A stretch of 64,000 nucleotides of DNA from DTWD01 sp963662965 (GTDB lineage Bacteria > Acidobacteriota > Vicinamibacteria > Vicinamibacterales > UBA8438), in NCBI GenBank assembly GCA_963662965.1, contig OY759970.1:5022001-5086000 (forward strand), read 5' to 3'. This document shows positions 1 to 8,090 of the stretch, one piece after another (within the stretch, counting starts at the first letter, position 1; each line of letters begins with the position of its first letter). Position numbers and translations under genes: made by a program. The notes below the pieces were generated by a model, which worked only from the letters and a program-made list of their open reading frames with translations, ran no database searches and was not told the DNA's origin.

Positions 1-63
1 CCGACACACCCGTTCGAGACCATAGCGCCGCCCCGTGGTCGCGGAGGTCGTTGCGCTCATCAT
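1..63 (-). CDS. IS3-type transposase OrfB, 5' end only
   Basis: Only the first 21 codons lie in the window; the rest runs off the left edge. The translation contains TTGRRYGLERVCR, which is the usual opening of IS3-family OrfB (the DDE integrase subunit). Its ATG overlaps the TGA stop of OrfA as ATGA, so OrfB could be made by translational coupling rather than by the frameshifting typical of IS3. Assignment rests on this short motif and on the OrfA immediately upstream. Confidence 0.6.
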   Translation of the reverse strand, partial: MMSATTSATTGRRYGLERVCR

Positions 64-494
64 CGCGACCTCCGCGTCGCCAAAGGGAGGCGACGCTCCG
101 CCGCGCGGGCACGCGCCCGCAGCAGTTCGTTCTCCATCGACAGTGCCCCAATGTGTCGCTTGGCGGCATCCAGCACTACGGCTACCGGTTCACCGGCCTG
201 CTCCTTCAGCCCGAGTTCGAGACCGGCCAACGCCCGCGCCTTCCACTCCTCCAGCCGATAGATCTCCACCCCGACTGCACGCGAGACCGCGTCGAGTGAC
301 TCGCCGCACAGCAGCCGCAGCACCACGTCCCGCTTCCGGCTCGCACTCCACCGCTGCCCGGGCGCCAAGGCCCGGGCCCCAGCCGCCGCAGCGTCGGCGC
401 CGACTCCGGTCGCCCTTCGGGCTCCCTCCGTCCGCGCCGACCCAGCTCCCTGCACCCTCCTCGACTGAACCATTCCCGCTACCTCCTTGGACAT
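60..494 (-). CDS. IS3-type transposase OrfA (helix-turn-helix subunit)
   Basis: Encodes about 144 residues. After a low-complexity Ala/Gly/Arg stretch comes a helix-turn-helix segment (WSASRKRDVVLRLLCGESL, then AVGVEIYRLEEWK) and a leucine-zipper-like tail (HIGALSMENELLRARARAAE), the layout of IS3 OrfA proteins that bind the element ends. The ATG at 494 was chosen because it lies just inside the element end; a second ATG at 473 is possible. The stop overlaps the OrfB start. The same frame stays open upstream to 884 only because the element landed in frame with the protease gene it interrupts. Probably intact in this part, but the element is incomplete in the window. Confidence 0.75.
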   Translation of the reverse strand: MSKEVAGMVQSRRVQGAGSARTEGARRATGVGADAAAAGARALAPGQRWSASRKRDVVLRLLCGESLDAVSRAVGVEIYRLEEWKARALAGLELGLKEQAGEPVAVVLDAAKRHIGALSMENELLRARARAAERRLPLATRRSR

Positions 495-532
495 CAGATT
501 CTCCCTTAATCCGTGTCCAAGAAAACCGGGGG

Positions 533-836
533 CGCAATAGCCGTAGCTCTTGTTACAGACTTCGACGCGACCGCTCGGGGGTTTGCAGTTGCCCTTGGCC
601 TGGCCGGCGGCTACTGGCACGTCCAGAACCGTGGAGGCGCTCCAATCCGCAGACGCCGCCACGAGCCAGCCGTCCCATCCGGAGTCGACGTTGTCGCCAA
701 GCTCAATCGTCACCGGGTTGGAGGACCGCTGCCAGTGGTAGCCGCTCCAGGCGTGGAAGCCCGACGCGGGCATCGTCGTCAACGCGAGCGCGCCGACGCT
801 GACAAGAAACGTAAGGTGATATAGGGATCGACGCAT
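533..836 (-). pseudogene. secreted metalloprotease-like protein, N-terminal fragment cut by IS3
   Basis: The frame begins MRRSLYHLTFLVSVGALAL, a clear Sec signal peptide, then a mature part with HAWSGYHWQRSSNPVTIELG and a Cys pair, ending at VCNKSYG where the IS begins. The WxRxSNPVTIxLGDN pattern and the following Trp-rich stretch resemble the start of secreted matrixin-like zinc proteases, but the region that would hold the HExxH zinc site is missing. The assignment to proteases is therefore an inference from the N-terminus only. The remaining part of the gene should lie beyond the far end of the IS. Start ATG at 836 fits the signal peptide; an upstream in-frame ATG at 884 is less likely. 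Confidence 0.55.
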
Positions 837-1072
837 GCCGCTGCTCCTTTGGATACGGTCGCCGCCGGCGACCACCCTCGTCACAATCGGCTGGGGGCTT
901 CAGCGTATCAGCAGCAGGGTATGCACGTAAGAGACATGCCCCCCCGTAGACTGCCCCCGAGGGAACTAGGCGGGGTTTTGATCGGACATCGCGAAATACC
1001 ACTGGTCGGCTGCACGACTATGTGATACGAACGTCACCTCAAACGAACCCATTTTCAGAACGGAGGATCACC

Positions 1073-1624
1073 ATGAAACGCCTCATGCTGCTCGTCTTCG
1101 GCTTGACGACCCTTTCGCCCTCGGCCTACGCCCAATCGGACGCCGAACTCATCGAGCAGGCGCTGACGGCGGCGCCGCGCCGCGCCCAAGAGGCGGCAGT
1201 GGTCATCAAGTGGAACGCGGACTACACCTACGAAACGCTCAAAGAAGGCACGAATACGTGGGTCTGCTATCACCGGTCGGACGAGGCGCGTCGGCCGCCG
1301 TTCGCCGTGCAGTGCACGAGCAGCGCGAACCTCGACCGGGTCGCACAGAACCGCAAGTTCCGGGCGGAGAGTGCGGACGTTGAAGAAGAGCGCACGATGC
1401 TGACGGCCGCCGAGGAAGACGGCACACGCGTGCAGCCGGAGTATGGCTCGTTGTTCGTTTCGATGAACGGTCCGGACCCGGCCAGCGCCGGCACACACAC
1501 GACGATCGCCGTACCCGGGGCTACTCCCGAGTCGCTCGGCCTTCCGGACAGCCCCGGTCAGGGCGGCGCGTGGCTCATGGATGCCGGGACCAGCACCGCC
1601 CACATCATGGTGCCGGGACGGTAA
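1073..1624 (+). CDS. secreted protein of unknown function
   Basis: I do not recognise the family. The ATG at 1073 is preceded by CGGAGG at a good distance and opens a signal peptide (MKRLMLLVFGLTTLSPSAYA, cut before QSDAE). The mature 165 residues have a single Cys pair (WVCYH...VQCTS), an acidic middle and a C-terminal stretch with Gly/His/Thr that ends AHIMVPGR. No membrane helix after the signal, so a periplasmic or secreted soluble protein is likely. It stands alone between the IS3 region and a repeat. An in-frame ATG at 1022 would place a charged tail in front of the signal and is rejected. Confidence 0.6.
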   Translation: MKRLMLLVFGLTTLSPSAYAQSDAELIEQALTAAPRRAQEAAVVIKWNADYTYETLKEGTNTWVCYHRSDEARRPPFAVQCTSSANLDRVAQNRKFRAESADVEEERTMLTAAEEDGTRVQPEYGSLFVSMNGPDPASAGTHTTIAVPGATPESLGLPDSPGQGGAWLMDAGTSTAHIMVPGR

Positions 1625-1852
1625 GCGGCGGAGCGGGCCGCCAGCCGGCGGGCTGGTTCAGTTCCTCGAACCAGTTGAGGATCAGGGCGAGGGCACGAGG
1701 CGCTCAAGTTCCTCAAACCAGTTCTGGACGAGGATGGCCTCGGGCACAATGTTCGTGTCGGTCGTCGGCGCGCCAAGCCGGAAGGCTTCGCGATGCTCAT
1801 CAGTGTTCTGAAGCAACTGATGGGCCAAGACCAACCAAATCAGGGTCAGATA
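1625..1852. other. non-coding stretch upstream of a repeat
   Basis: About 230 bases between the secreted protein and the palindromic element. An open plus-strand stretch from roughly 1710 to 1850 translates to a plausible but unrecognised peptide ending in VLKQLMGQDQPNQGQ. It has no start codon with a ribosome-binding site and may be gene debris. I see no other feature. Confidence 0.3.
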
Positions 1853-1978
1853 TTAGACGGGGCCTGCGGCCCCGAACCCCGCCGCCGTCACTCGCGGGGA
1901 CCCCTCCGCCCCATTCCGTGCCGGCGGGGCGCCGCTGTGCGCGCCCTGGCTCAGACGGAACTGGCGGCCCCGTCTAAA
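1853..1978 (+). repeat. GC-rich palindromic element, copy G1
   Basis: Starts TTAGACGGGGCC and ends GGCCCCGTCTAA, so the outer 11-12 bases form an inverted repeat. The interior holds the family core CTCGCGGGGACCCC...GCCCCA, then CGTGCCGGCGGGGC. The minus-strand gene to its right has its stop codon (CTAG on the plus strand) two bases beyond the element end. Other copies lie at 7180, 11167, 16745, 17244, 26174, 33791 and 55717. Confidence 0.75.
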
Positions 1979-1979
1979 T

Positions 1980-2333
1980 CTAGTGCACCTGCTGCTCGGC
2001 GCCGCGCACATTCGCGAGGGCGCGCGTAATGGTCGCCGTCAACGTGTCGACGGCGGCGTCGAACGGACCGGCCACCACCGCCCCGCTCGGGATCTCGATC
2101 GCGATCGCCACGCCGCCCTCGACCGGTGTCACGATCCAACTGAACCCACGGAGCGAGACCGAGCGCTCGTCCGCGTCTGGATTCTGGGCCTCGTCCAACG
2201 CTTCGAGTGTGAGCTCGAGCACGCGCCGCACATCATCGTCGGCCCAGGCCGTCGGCTCTGGCCCGTCGAACTCGATGGTCTGTTCGACGACGTGTTCCTT
2301 CCCTCTGAGCAAGACTTCCACAGTAAACGTCAT
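1980..2333 (-). CDS. small conserved-looking hypothetical protein
   Basis: 117 residues starting MTFTVEVLLRGKEHVVEQ, with no signal peptide or membrane segment. It is acidic, alternates predicted beta strands, and contains a repeated Ala/Thr-rich helix near the end (DTLTATITRALANVRG). The ATG at 2333 has GGAGAG just upstream. It overlaps the true stop of the YyaL-type gene as ATGA, so the two are translationally coupled and probably functionally linked. I do not recognise the family. The longer open frame starting at 2432 is a shadow of the upstream gene's frameshifted tail. Confidence 0.6.
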   Translation of the reverse strand: MTFTVEVLLRGKEHVVEQTIEFDGPEPTAWADDDVRRVLELTLEALDEAQNPDADERSVSLRGFSWIVTPVEGGVAIAIEIPSGAVVAGPFDAAVDTLTATITRALANVRGAEQQVH

Positions 2334-4461
2334 ATCTCTCCAAGTTGCTGGTCGAGTCGTTCCGGCGTCGTCACCGGCTCCTGGCACGCAAAGTTCGTAC
2401 ACATATACGCGGTCGCGCGGCCGTCGATGCACTGCATCGACCCGACAAAGGACAGCCGCCGAGCGACGCGCTGCTGTGCCACTCCGGCCGCCACCACGAG
2501 TCGAACCGCAAACGGCAGGAATGGGCCGCGACGACGCGTTCGAGCGCGCGGGTGTCGTCGGCCGCCGCCTCCCCGAGGAGCACGACCTGCGTTGGCGCGG
2601 CGTGGTAGCCGACGAGCGACGCCATCATCATCGGCACGACCCGTGCCGCCTGGCCCAGCCGGCTCCCGAGCCGGCCGAGCGTGCGTTCGAGCTTCGTGGC
2701 CGCCGGCGCGTCGCCGGTGAGATGCGCCAGCATCAGGAGGTTGCCCACCGCCACGGAGCTGGCCGACGGCTCGGCGCCGTCGTAGTCCTCCTTGACCCTG
2801 AGCAGCACCGTCGGGTCTTCATCGGTCGTGGTAAACCACCCGGCGGATTCCTCATCCCAGAAGAGTGCGTCTTGTCGTGTCTGAAGCTCCGTGGCCCACT
2901 CGAGCCAGGTCACGTCGCCGGACGTTTGAAACAGCTCGAGCAATCCCCAGATGAGATAGGCGTAGTCTTCGGCGTACCCGTCGATCGAAAACTGCCCATC
3001 ACGAAAGCGTCGATGGAAGACGCCCCGATCACCGTCCCACAGGCGGTCACGCACGAATGACGCAGCACGGATCGCCGCCTCGCGACTGTGGGTCGCGGTG
3101 GCGCCGTCGAGGACATGGCCGGCGCGCGCCAAGGCCGCAATCATCAGCCCGTTCCACGCCGTGAGCACCTTGTCGTCGAGATGCGGGCGTGGGCGCTCGG
3201 CGCGTACGTCGAACAGACGCTGGCGGCCCGCGGCGAGCGTGCCTCCGACGTCGTCGGTAGACCGGCCCGTGAGACGGGCGATCTCGCCGATCTCCTGCTG
3301 CAAGTAGGGAATGTTGCGGCCGCGGAACTCCCCCATCGGATCGTGTGGGGCGTTGCCGTCGGCCTCAATGCCAAGCCGGCGCTTGAGGATGTTGGCGTCG
3401 GGGCCCAGGAGGCCGTCGATCTCGGCCGCGGTCCAGAGATAAAAGGCGCCCTCGGACTTCTCGGCTCCGACGTCGGCGGCAGCCTCAGGAGGGAGACTGT
3501 CGGCATCTTCCGCCGAATAGAAGCCGCCGTCACCGTGGGTCATCTCGCGGAGGACATACGCGATGGTGTCCTCGGCTACCTGGAGCAGGGCTTCGACGCC
3601 GGCGGCCTGTCCCGCCTCGAGATAGGCAATGACCAACTGTGCCTGGTCGTACAACATCTTCTCGAAGTGCGGGACGCGCCACGCCGCATCGACTGCGTAA
3701 CGATGAAATCCGCCGCCGATGTGGTCGCGCATGCCGCCACGCGCCATCGCTTCGAGTGTGGCCACCGCGACACGCCGCGGCGTCGTCTCACCCGAACGAG
3801 CCGACTCACGCAACAGAAACAGCAGCTCAGCCGGTCTCGGACATTTCGGCGCGTCACCAAAGCCGCCGTGGCGTAAGTCAAACGTCTGCGCATACTGCTC
3901 GATGGCGGCGGTCAGCACGTCGACGCCGGCGACCGCTCCGGCGGCGGTCTCGACCGAAGCCTGCGCGTGGCGGAGTCGGTCCAGCACGGCGTCGGCCGAC
4001 TGCTGCAGCTCGCTGCGATGCGACGCCCAGCGGGAGGCGACCTCGCGAAGGAGGTCGGGAAACCCGGGACGGCCCCCGCGCGAATCGGACGGAAAGTACA
4101 TGCCGCCGAAAAACGGCTTAAGCTCGGGCGTCAACCAGACGCTCATCGGCCAGCCACCGGAGCCGGTCGTCACCTGGACGAACGCCATGTAGACCCGGTC
4201 GACATCCGGACGCTCCTCGCGATCGACCTTGACCGAAACGAAGTGATCGTTCAGAAGCGCCGCAATGTCCGGATGCTTAAACGACTCGTGCTCCATGACG
4301 TGGCACCAGTGACAGGTGGAGTATCCGATCGAGAGAAAGATCGGTTTGTCCTCCCGGCGCGCCCGATCGAACACGTCGTCGCCCCACGGGTACCAGTCGA
4401 CCGGATTGTTGGCGTGTTGTTGCCAGTACGGGCTTGGCTCCGTCGCGAGACGATTCGGCAT
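2330..4461 (-). CDS. YyaL/DUF255-type thioredoxin-domain protein, frameshifted near its C-terminus
   Basis: The N-terminal 120 residues form the DUF255 thioredoxin-like domain (NPVDWYPWG; STCHWCHVMEHESF with C50 and C53; GGWPMSVWLTP), followed by the alpha/alpha six-hairpin barrel of the YyaL/SSP411 family (WEKMLYDQAQL-type and KVLTAWNGLMI motifs). The exact reaction of this family is unsettled. The frame continues to a stop at 2371 with an aberrant tail. Reading one base over from about 2520 restores the family ending FLPFAVRLVVAAG...AYMCTNFACQEPVTTP and stops at 2330, overlapping the next ATG. One T is missing in CATTCC. The usual length of about 700 residues is then met. Either a recent mutation or an assembly error. 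Confidence 0.85.
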
Positions 4462-4464
4462 CGG

Positions 4465-4519
4465 CTAGAAATCCTTGGTGCCGGTCGAATGCAGCTCGAC
4501 TCTCACCACGGGCTTCTAG
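4465..4519 (+). repeat. short deletion form of the CTAG hairpin element, copy R5
   Basis: Begins CTAGAAATCC and ends CACGGGCTTCTAG, with imperfect inverted arms around a GTCGAATGCAG centre. The right half matches the right end of the 165-base copy at 46062-46227 (GCCGGTCGAATGCAG then TTTCACCACGGGCTCCTAG). It sits between the divergent starts of the YyaL-type gene and the DJ-1 gene. Confidence 0.6.
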
Positions 4520-4554
4520 AGAGGATATACAATGCGCCGACGGAGGCACACGAG

Positions 4555-5121
4555 ATGGGCGACGCCGCCCCCGACCATCCCATTCAGGGTAAACGTATCG
4601 CCATCCTCATTGAAGCGCTATTCGATGACGGCGAACTGACGGACACCGCCGATGCCCTTCGGGCGGCTGGCGCCGAGGTCGTGATCGTCGGTCCGACCGC
4701 GCCGACCGACTTTACCGGCCGCCGCGGACGCGTCGTCTCCTCTGATCAAACGGCTGCCACAACGCGCCTCGACGACATTGATGCGGTCGTGATTCCGGGC
4801 GGGTTCGCCCCCGACAAGATGCGCATGCGTCACGCGATGGTCGACCTCGTGCGCGACGCCGTCGAGGCTGGCAAACCGGTGGCCGCCATCTGCCATGGCC
4901 CGCAGATGCTCATCTCGGCCAACGCGGTCCGGGACCGCATGATCACCTGCTGGCCGTCGATCGCGATCGACGTCAAGAATGCGGGGGGGCTCTACATGGA
5001 CCGCCCAGTCGTCGAGGACGGTAACATCATCACGTCACGCAAGGTGGATGATGTGCCGGCGTTCAGCGACGCGCTCGTCCGCGCCCTCAGCGTTGGGGCG
5101 ACTGAGCGGCGTGGGGCGTAG
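4555..5121 (+). CDS. DJ-1/PfpI family protein (type 1 glutamine amidotransferase fold)
   Basis: 188 residues. The fold's nucleophile elbow is visible as AAICHGPQML with Cys113 followed by His, and the matching acidic residue Glu20 lies in RIAILIEALF. The family includes stress-induced amidase/deglycase and PfpI-like proteins; the exact substrate cannot be told from sequence. The start ATG at 4555 has GGAGG eleven bases upstream. The 3' end overlaps that of the convergent prephenate dehydratase gene by about 35 bases. No signal peptide, so cytoplasmic. The open frame extends far upstream, but that part is antisense to the YyaL-type gene. Confidence 0.85.
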   Translation: MGDAAPDHPIQGKRIAILIEALFDDGELTDTADALRAAGAEVVIVGPTAPTDFTGRRGRVVSSDQTAATTRLDDIDAVVIPGGFAPDKMRMRHAMVDLVRDAVEAGKPVAAICHGPQMLISANAVRDRMITCWPSIAIDVKNAGGLYMDRPVVEDGNIITSRKVDDVPAFSDALVRALSVGATERRGA

Positions 5122-5941
5122 GGGCCCCATCCTTCCAGGCGGGATACGACCCGAGGGTGCGAAGCGACGGCGCGAATTCGGCCAGGTGCATCAGCGCGCG
5201 CGCGCAGCGGATGTCTTCCCGAGTGGTCAACAAGTCGGCGTAGAACAAGTACTCGAACGGCCGATCGGGAATCGGCCGCGACTCGAGCTTGGTCAGATCG
5301 ATGTCTCGGAGCGCAAACACGCTGAGCGCCTTGAAGAGCGCGCCTGGGTCGTTCGGCACGGTGAAGACGATCGTCGTCTTGTCGGGTGCGCCGAGCGGCG
5401 CAGAGTCGCGGCTGATGATCAGGAACCGTGTGAAATTGTCGGCGACGTCCTGGACGCCGGTCTTCAAGACCCGCAAGCCAAAGATCTCCGCGGCGCGCTC
5501 AGACGCAATCGCGGCACAATCGGTCAGCCGCTGCTCCTGGAGCATCTTGGCGCTGCCGGCCGTGTCGTAGGTCGCGACGATTTCGACGTCCTTGAGCGTC
5601 CGGAGAAATCGTTCGCACTGCTCGAGCGCCTTCGGATGCGAGTAGACGCGCCGCACCTGATCCAGCTCGGTCCCCTCGCGCACGATCAGGTTGTGCACGA
5701 TCGCGTGCTTCACCTCAGCCACGATCGGAAGCTCGTGTTCGAGCATCAGGTCGTAGTTGCGATGAATGCTGCCGGCAATGGTATTCTCGATCGGCAGGAT
5801 CCCGTGAGTCGCCTCTCCCGCCACTACGGTGGCGAATACGTCCTCGAAGCTGAGGCGCGGCATCGGATCCGCATCGGGGTTGACCCGAAGCGCGGCCGCT
5901 TCGCTATAAGCACCGGGCTCTCCCTGGTAGGCGATACGCAC
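5087..5941 (-). CDS. pheA: prephenate dehydratase
   Basis: Converts prephenate to phenylpyruvate in phenylalanine synthesis. The N-terminal catalytic domain shows RIAYQGEPGAYSE, GILPIENTIAGSI and the DNFTRFLI motif, whose Thr-Arg-Phe is essential in the family. The C-terminal ACT regulatory domain carries PGALFKALSVFALRDIDL and KLESRPI, so Phe feedback is expected. There is no chorismate mutase domain, so it is the stand-alone form. I chose the GTG at 5941, four bases after the upstream stop, because the domain starts directly there; an ATG at 5974 would overlap the YihY gene. Likely co-transcribed with the YihY and YtxH-like genes. Confidence 0.9.
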   Translation of the reverse strand: MRIAYQGEPGAYSEAAALRVNPDADPMPRLSFEDVFATVVAGEATHGILPIENTIAGSIHRNYDLMLEHELPIVAEVKHAIVHNLIVREGTELDQVRRVYSHPKALEQCERFLRTLKDVEIVATYDTAGSAKMLQEQRLTDCAAIASERAAEIFGLRVLKTGVQDVADNFTRFLIISRDSAPLGAPDKTTIVFTVPNDPGALFKALSVFALRDIDLTKLESRPIPDRPFEYLFYADLLTTREDIRCARALMHLAEFAPSLRTLGSYPAWKDGAPTPHAAQSPQR

Positions 5942-5945
5942 GACG

Positions 5946-6818
5946 TTAAGAATACACCTCGGTCTCAAGCTCACGGACCCACGCCGCCGTGAACTCCGCG
6001 CCGAACAGGAAGATCACCGCGGAGGTGTAGACCCAAAAGAGAAACATCACGACGATCGCAAGCGATCCATGCAAGCTCAGATCGGCCACGTCGCGCAGGT
6101 ACCACGAAAACCCGGCCAAGCCGATCTGCCACAACAGGCCAGTCAGGACGGCGCCGACCCAGACATCGCGGATCCGCACGGTGGCCTGTGGCACGAACCC
6201 AAAGACGAACCCCGCGACCAGGATCACGGCGGCCATCGCCGTATACCGGCTCGGGAGGTCGGCCACCGCCGAGAGCGGCGGCACCGCGTCGAGCACCGTC
6301 GCGAACCAGCTCGCGCGAAGGATGCCGCCGACGCTCACCCAGGCGAGCGCCAGCACTAGGATGATGCCGGCCCCAATCAACATGGCGAACGCGCTGACAT
6401 GGTGTCGCAGGTAGCTTGGCTCCTGCTCGACGTTCCACGCGCGGTTCACCGCGGTCGACACGGTGCGAACAATCCCGAGCAAGACCCAGACCGCGATCCC
6501 GGCGCCGGCGAGACTGAAGCCAATGCTCGCCCGCGCAATCGACTCGACTTGCGCGCTCACCAGATCCACCTGCGTCGGAAAGAACTGGAGCACGAAATCA
6601 GCGATGGCGGCCCGCTGCGCGGGCTCCGCGGTCAACCGGCCGACCACCGACGCCGTCAGCAACAAAAAGGGGAACAGCGAAACGAGTGCATAGTAGGCAA
6701 TCGACGACGCGTAGGTAAAGTCGTCGCCCGAGAACAGGCGGATCACCGCGGCTCGCGAGGCGCGGCCAAACCGACGGAGCCATCGACGGGCCGGCTGGAG
6801 CGACGTCCGCGCCACCAC
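5946..6818 (-). CDS. YihY/BrkB family inner-membrane protein
   Basis: About 290 residues with six predicted membrane helices, for example ASSIAYYALVSLFPFLLLTA, FAMLIGAGIILVLALAW and LAIVVMFLFWVYTSAVIFL. The AYYALVSLFPFLL and LFWVYTSAVIFLFGAE motifs identify the YihY/BrkB family, once annotated as RNase BN; its transport role is not settled. The GTG at 6818 is the first start outside the upstream gene; no strong ribosome-binding site is visible. The longer frame to 7085 is a shadow of the YtxH-like gene. The stop lies four bases before pheA. Confidence 0.8.
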   Translation of the reverse strand: MVARTSLQPARRWLRRFGRASRAAVIRLFSGDDFTYASSIAYYALVSLFPFLLLTASVVGRLTAEPAQRAAIADFVLQFFPTQVDLVSAQVESIARASIGFSLAGAGIAVWVLLGIVRTVSTAVNRAWNVEQEPSYLRHHVSAFAMLIGAGIILVLALAWVSVGGILRASWFATVLDAVPPLSAVADLPSRYTAMAAVILVAGFVFGFVPQATVRIRDVWVGAVLTGLLWQIGLAGFSWYLRDVADLSLHGSLAIVVMFLFWVYTSAVIFLFGAEFTAAWVRELETEVYS

Positions 6819-6837
6819 GGGCTGTTCTGTTAGTAGC

Positions 6838-7149
6838 CTAGGAAGATGAAGACGCGTTGCGCACGCCGCTCGCGGCCCACGTCGTCTCGCCGGCGTCCAC
6901 GTCGGCCGTTTGCGCTGCACTCGCGGCGGCCATCGCGTCGTCGAACGCACGACGTCCCTCGTGTGCCGCCGCGCGCGCCTTCTCGACGGTGCCGCGGGCG
7001 CGATCGATTTCGTGTATGAACCCGTCGAGCGCCGGTTCGATCTGCTCGCGCACGCGCCGTCCACGCTCGGTGAGATACAGCCCACCGAGGATCGCGCCGA
7101 CTACCGCGCCGAGTATTGTCGAAACCAAGACTTGCGACCGTTCGTCCAC
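6838..7149 (-). CDS. YtxH-like small membrane protein
   Basis: 103 residues. A single N-terminal membrane helix rich in Gly and Ala (LVSTILGAVVGAILGGLYLT) is followed directly by TERGRRVREQI and a charged amphipathic helical tail, the arrangement of YtxH/gas-vesicle-type stress proteins. The tail ends in a run of serines. Head of a short minus-strand set with the YihY and pheA genes. Function unknown. Confidence 0.65.
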   Translation of the reverse strand: MDERSQVLVSTILGAVVGAILGGLYLTERGRRVREQIEPALDGFIHEIDRARGTVEKARAAAHEGRRAFDDAMAAASAAQTADVDAGETTWAASGVRNASSSS

Positions 7150-7179
7150 ATGTGCCTCCGCGTACTGGGCTGATGATAC

Positions 7180-7276
7180 ACCCGAGGGGCGCGCCGCGCG
7201 GGAACGGAGCGGGGCATGGGGACCCCCGCGAGTGACCGCGGTGGGACTCGGGGCCGCAGGTCCCGTCTGAGTTTAG
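7180..7276 (-). repeat. GC-rich palindromic element, copy G4
   Basis: Minus orientation of the same family as G1: it reads CTAAACTCAGACGGGACC at one end, the core CACTCGCGGGGGTCCCC in the middle and CGCGCGGCGCGCC at the other. The TAA stop of the beta-barrel gene (7273-7275) lies inside the terminal CTAAAC. Confidence 0.7.
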
Positions 7277-7806
7277 AACAGCAGCGCGACGCCGACCGAC
7301 GCGCGCCAGAACGCGAGCTCCTCGAAGATGATCTCGCCCAAACCTTCACCGAGCGAAATGCTACGTGTGTATCGAAGGTCGAACCGGGCGCCGACGTGCT
7401 CGCTGAAAACTCCCATGAGCCCACCACCGACGTCGAAGCCGAGACCGTCGCGTTTCTCGGTAATCGTATCGGCCGAGGCCTCCGTCTGGAGCCAGCCGAG
7501 CCCCCCGACGGCGTACGGCCGTACACCTTTGATCGGTATCCCGATGATGAGATTGCCCATCACGGTGGTGGCGCGACCGTTGTCGATGAAGGCCGCGTCG
7601 GTAGACGCCTCGGTGGTCCGGGCAAAATCGATTTCGAAACCGAAGACGCCGCCCGCCATGGCCGCGAGCGACGCACCCACGGTGGTCACCTTTTCGACGT
7701 CGGACTCGCCGAACGATGCTCCGACGAACGGCGTGAAGATGCCATCGGCGCGCGCGGTGTTCGGAGCCGCGAGCAGCATCACCGTGACAGCCAGGAACGA
7801 GCGCAT
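7273..7806 (-). CDS. outer-membrane beta-barrel protein
   Basis: 177 residues. Signal peptide MRSFLAVTVMLLAAPNTARA, then alternating amphipathic strands (GIFTPFVGASFGE, VRPYAVGGLGWLQTEA, GARFDLRYTRSISLG) and a terminal aromatic residue (VGVALLF), as in OmpW/OmpA-like small porin folds. It probably makes eight strands. The start at 7806 was chosen for the AGAGG nine bases upstream; ATGs at 7815 and 7836 lie in the same frame. No enzymatic motif. It stands alone between two repeats and the carboxylase operon. Confidence 0.7.
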   Translation of the reverse strand: MRSFLAVTVMLLAAPNTARADGIFTPFVGASFGESDVEKVTTVGASLAAMAGGVFGFEIDFARTTEASTDAAFIDNGRATTVMGNLIIGIPIKGVRPYAVGGLGWLQTEASADTITEKRDGLGFDVGGGLMGVFSEHVGARFDLRYTRSISLGEGLGEIIFEELAFWRASVGVALLF

Positions 7807-7910
7807 GTGTGTCATCCTCTGAGTGGTCTCTGTCACACACTACGGTAACGCATTCGGTGATCGAACGTTGCCGTAATTGTGACCGGGACCACTGAGTCTA
7901 TAATCGCCGC

Positions 7911-8090
7911 ATGCCGGAACCGACAAAGCCGACACCGCATACCGGGCAGACGACGCCGACCGCGCGCACACCGGCACACCCGCGCGAAGACGCGGTCATC
8001 TGCGAGCGGTGCGGCGCGGAGATGTTTCGGATGCACGCCGTCTGGCGCTGCCCCGCCTGCCGGTACAAGACCGACTGCTGCGGCTGGTGA
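7911..8090 (+). CDS. 59-residue zinc-ribbon-like protein leading the carboxylase operon
   Basis: A Pro/Thr-rich tail of about 27 residues is followed by ICERCGAEMFRMHAVWRCP and then ACRYKTDCCGW, giving two CxxC pairs and a terminal CC, a compact metal-binding ribbon. The stop TGA overlaps the ATG of the carboxyltransferase gene (TGATG), which argues for coupled translation and against a chance frame. I do not recognise a named family; a structural or regulatory helper of the carboxylase is an inference from position. Confidence 0.6.
   Translation: MPEPTKPTPHTGQTTPTARTPAHPREDAVICERCGAEMFRMHAVWRCPACRYKTDCCGW

Larger units (their letters stand above)
1..532 (-). mobile_element. IS3-family insertion sequence, one end and OrfA/OrfB start
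   Basis: The element end lies near 520-535, where the minus strand reads a CCCCCGGTTTTCTTGGACA-type sequence followed by a short leader and OrfA. This resembles IS3-family termini. The other end is outside the window, so no terminal inverted repeat or target duplication can be checked. It truncates the secreted protein gene at 533-836. Confidence 0.6.

Noticed and set aside
35..802. Long plus-strand open frame rich in Pro, Arg and Ser
   Set aside because: It is antisense to the IS3 OrfA and protease fragment; composition is typical of a high-GC shadow frame.
1710..1852. Possible gene fragment ending in VLKQLMGQDQPNQGQ
   Set aside because: No start, no recognised family, and it runs into a repeat; kept only as a note on the non-coding stretch.
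2029..3060. Plus-strand frame of 343 codons
   Set aside because: Antisense to the YyaL-type gene, low-complexity Arg/Pro content, no ribosome-binding site.
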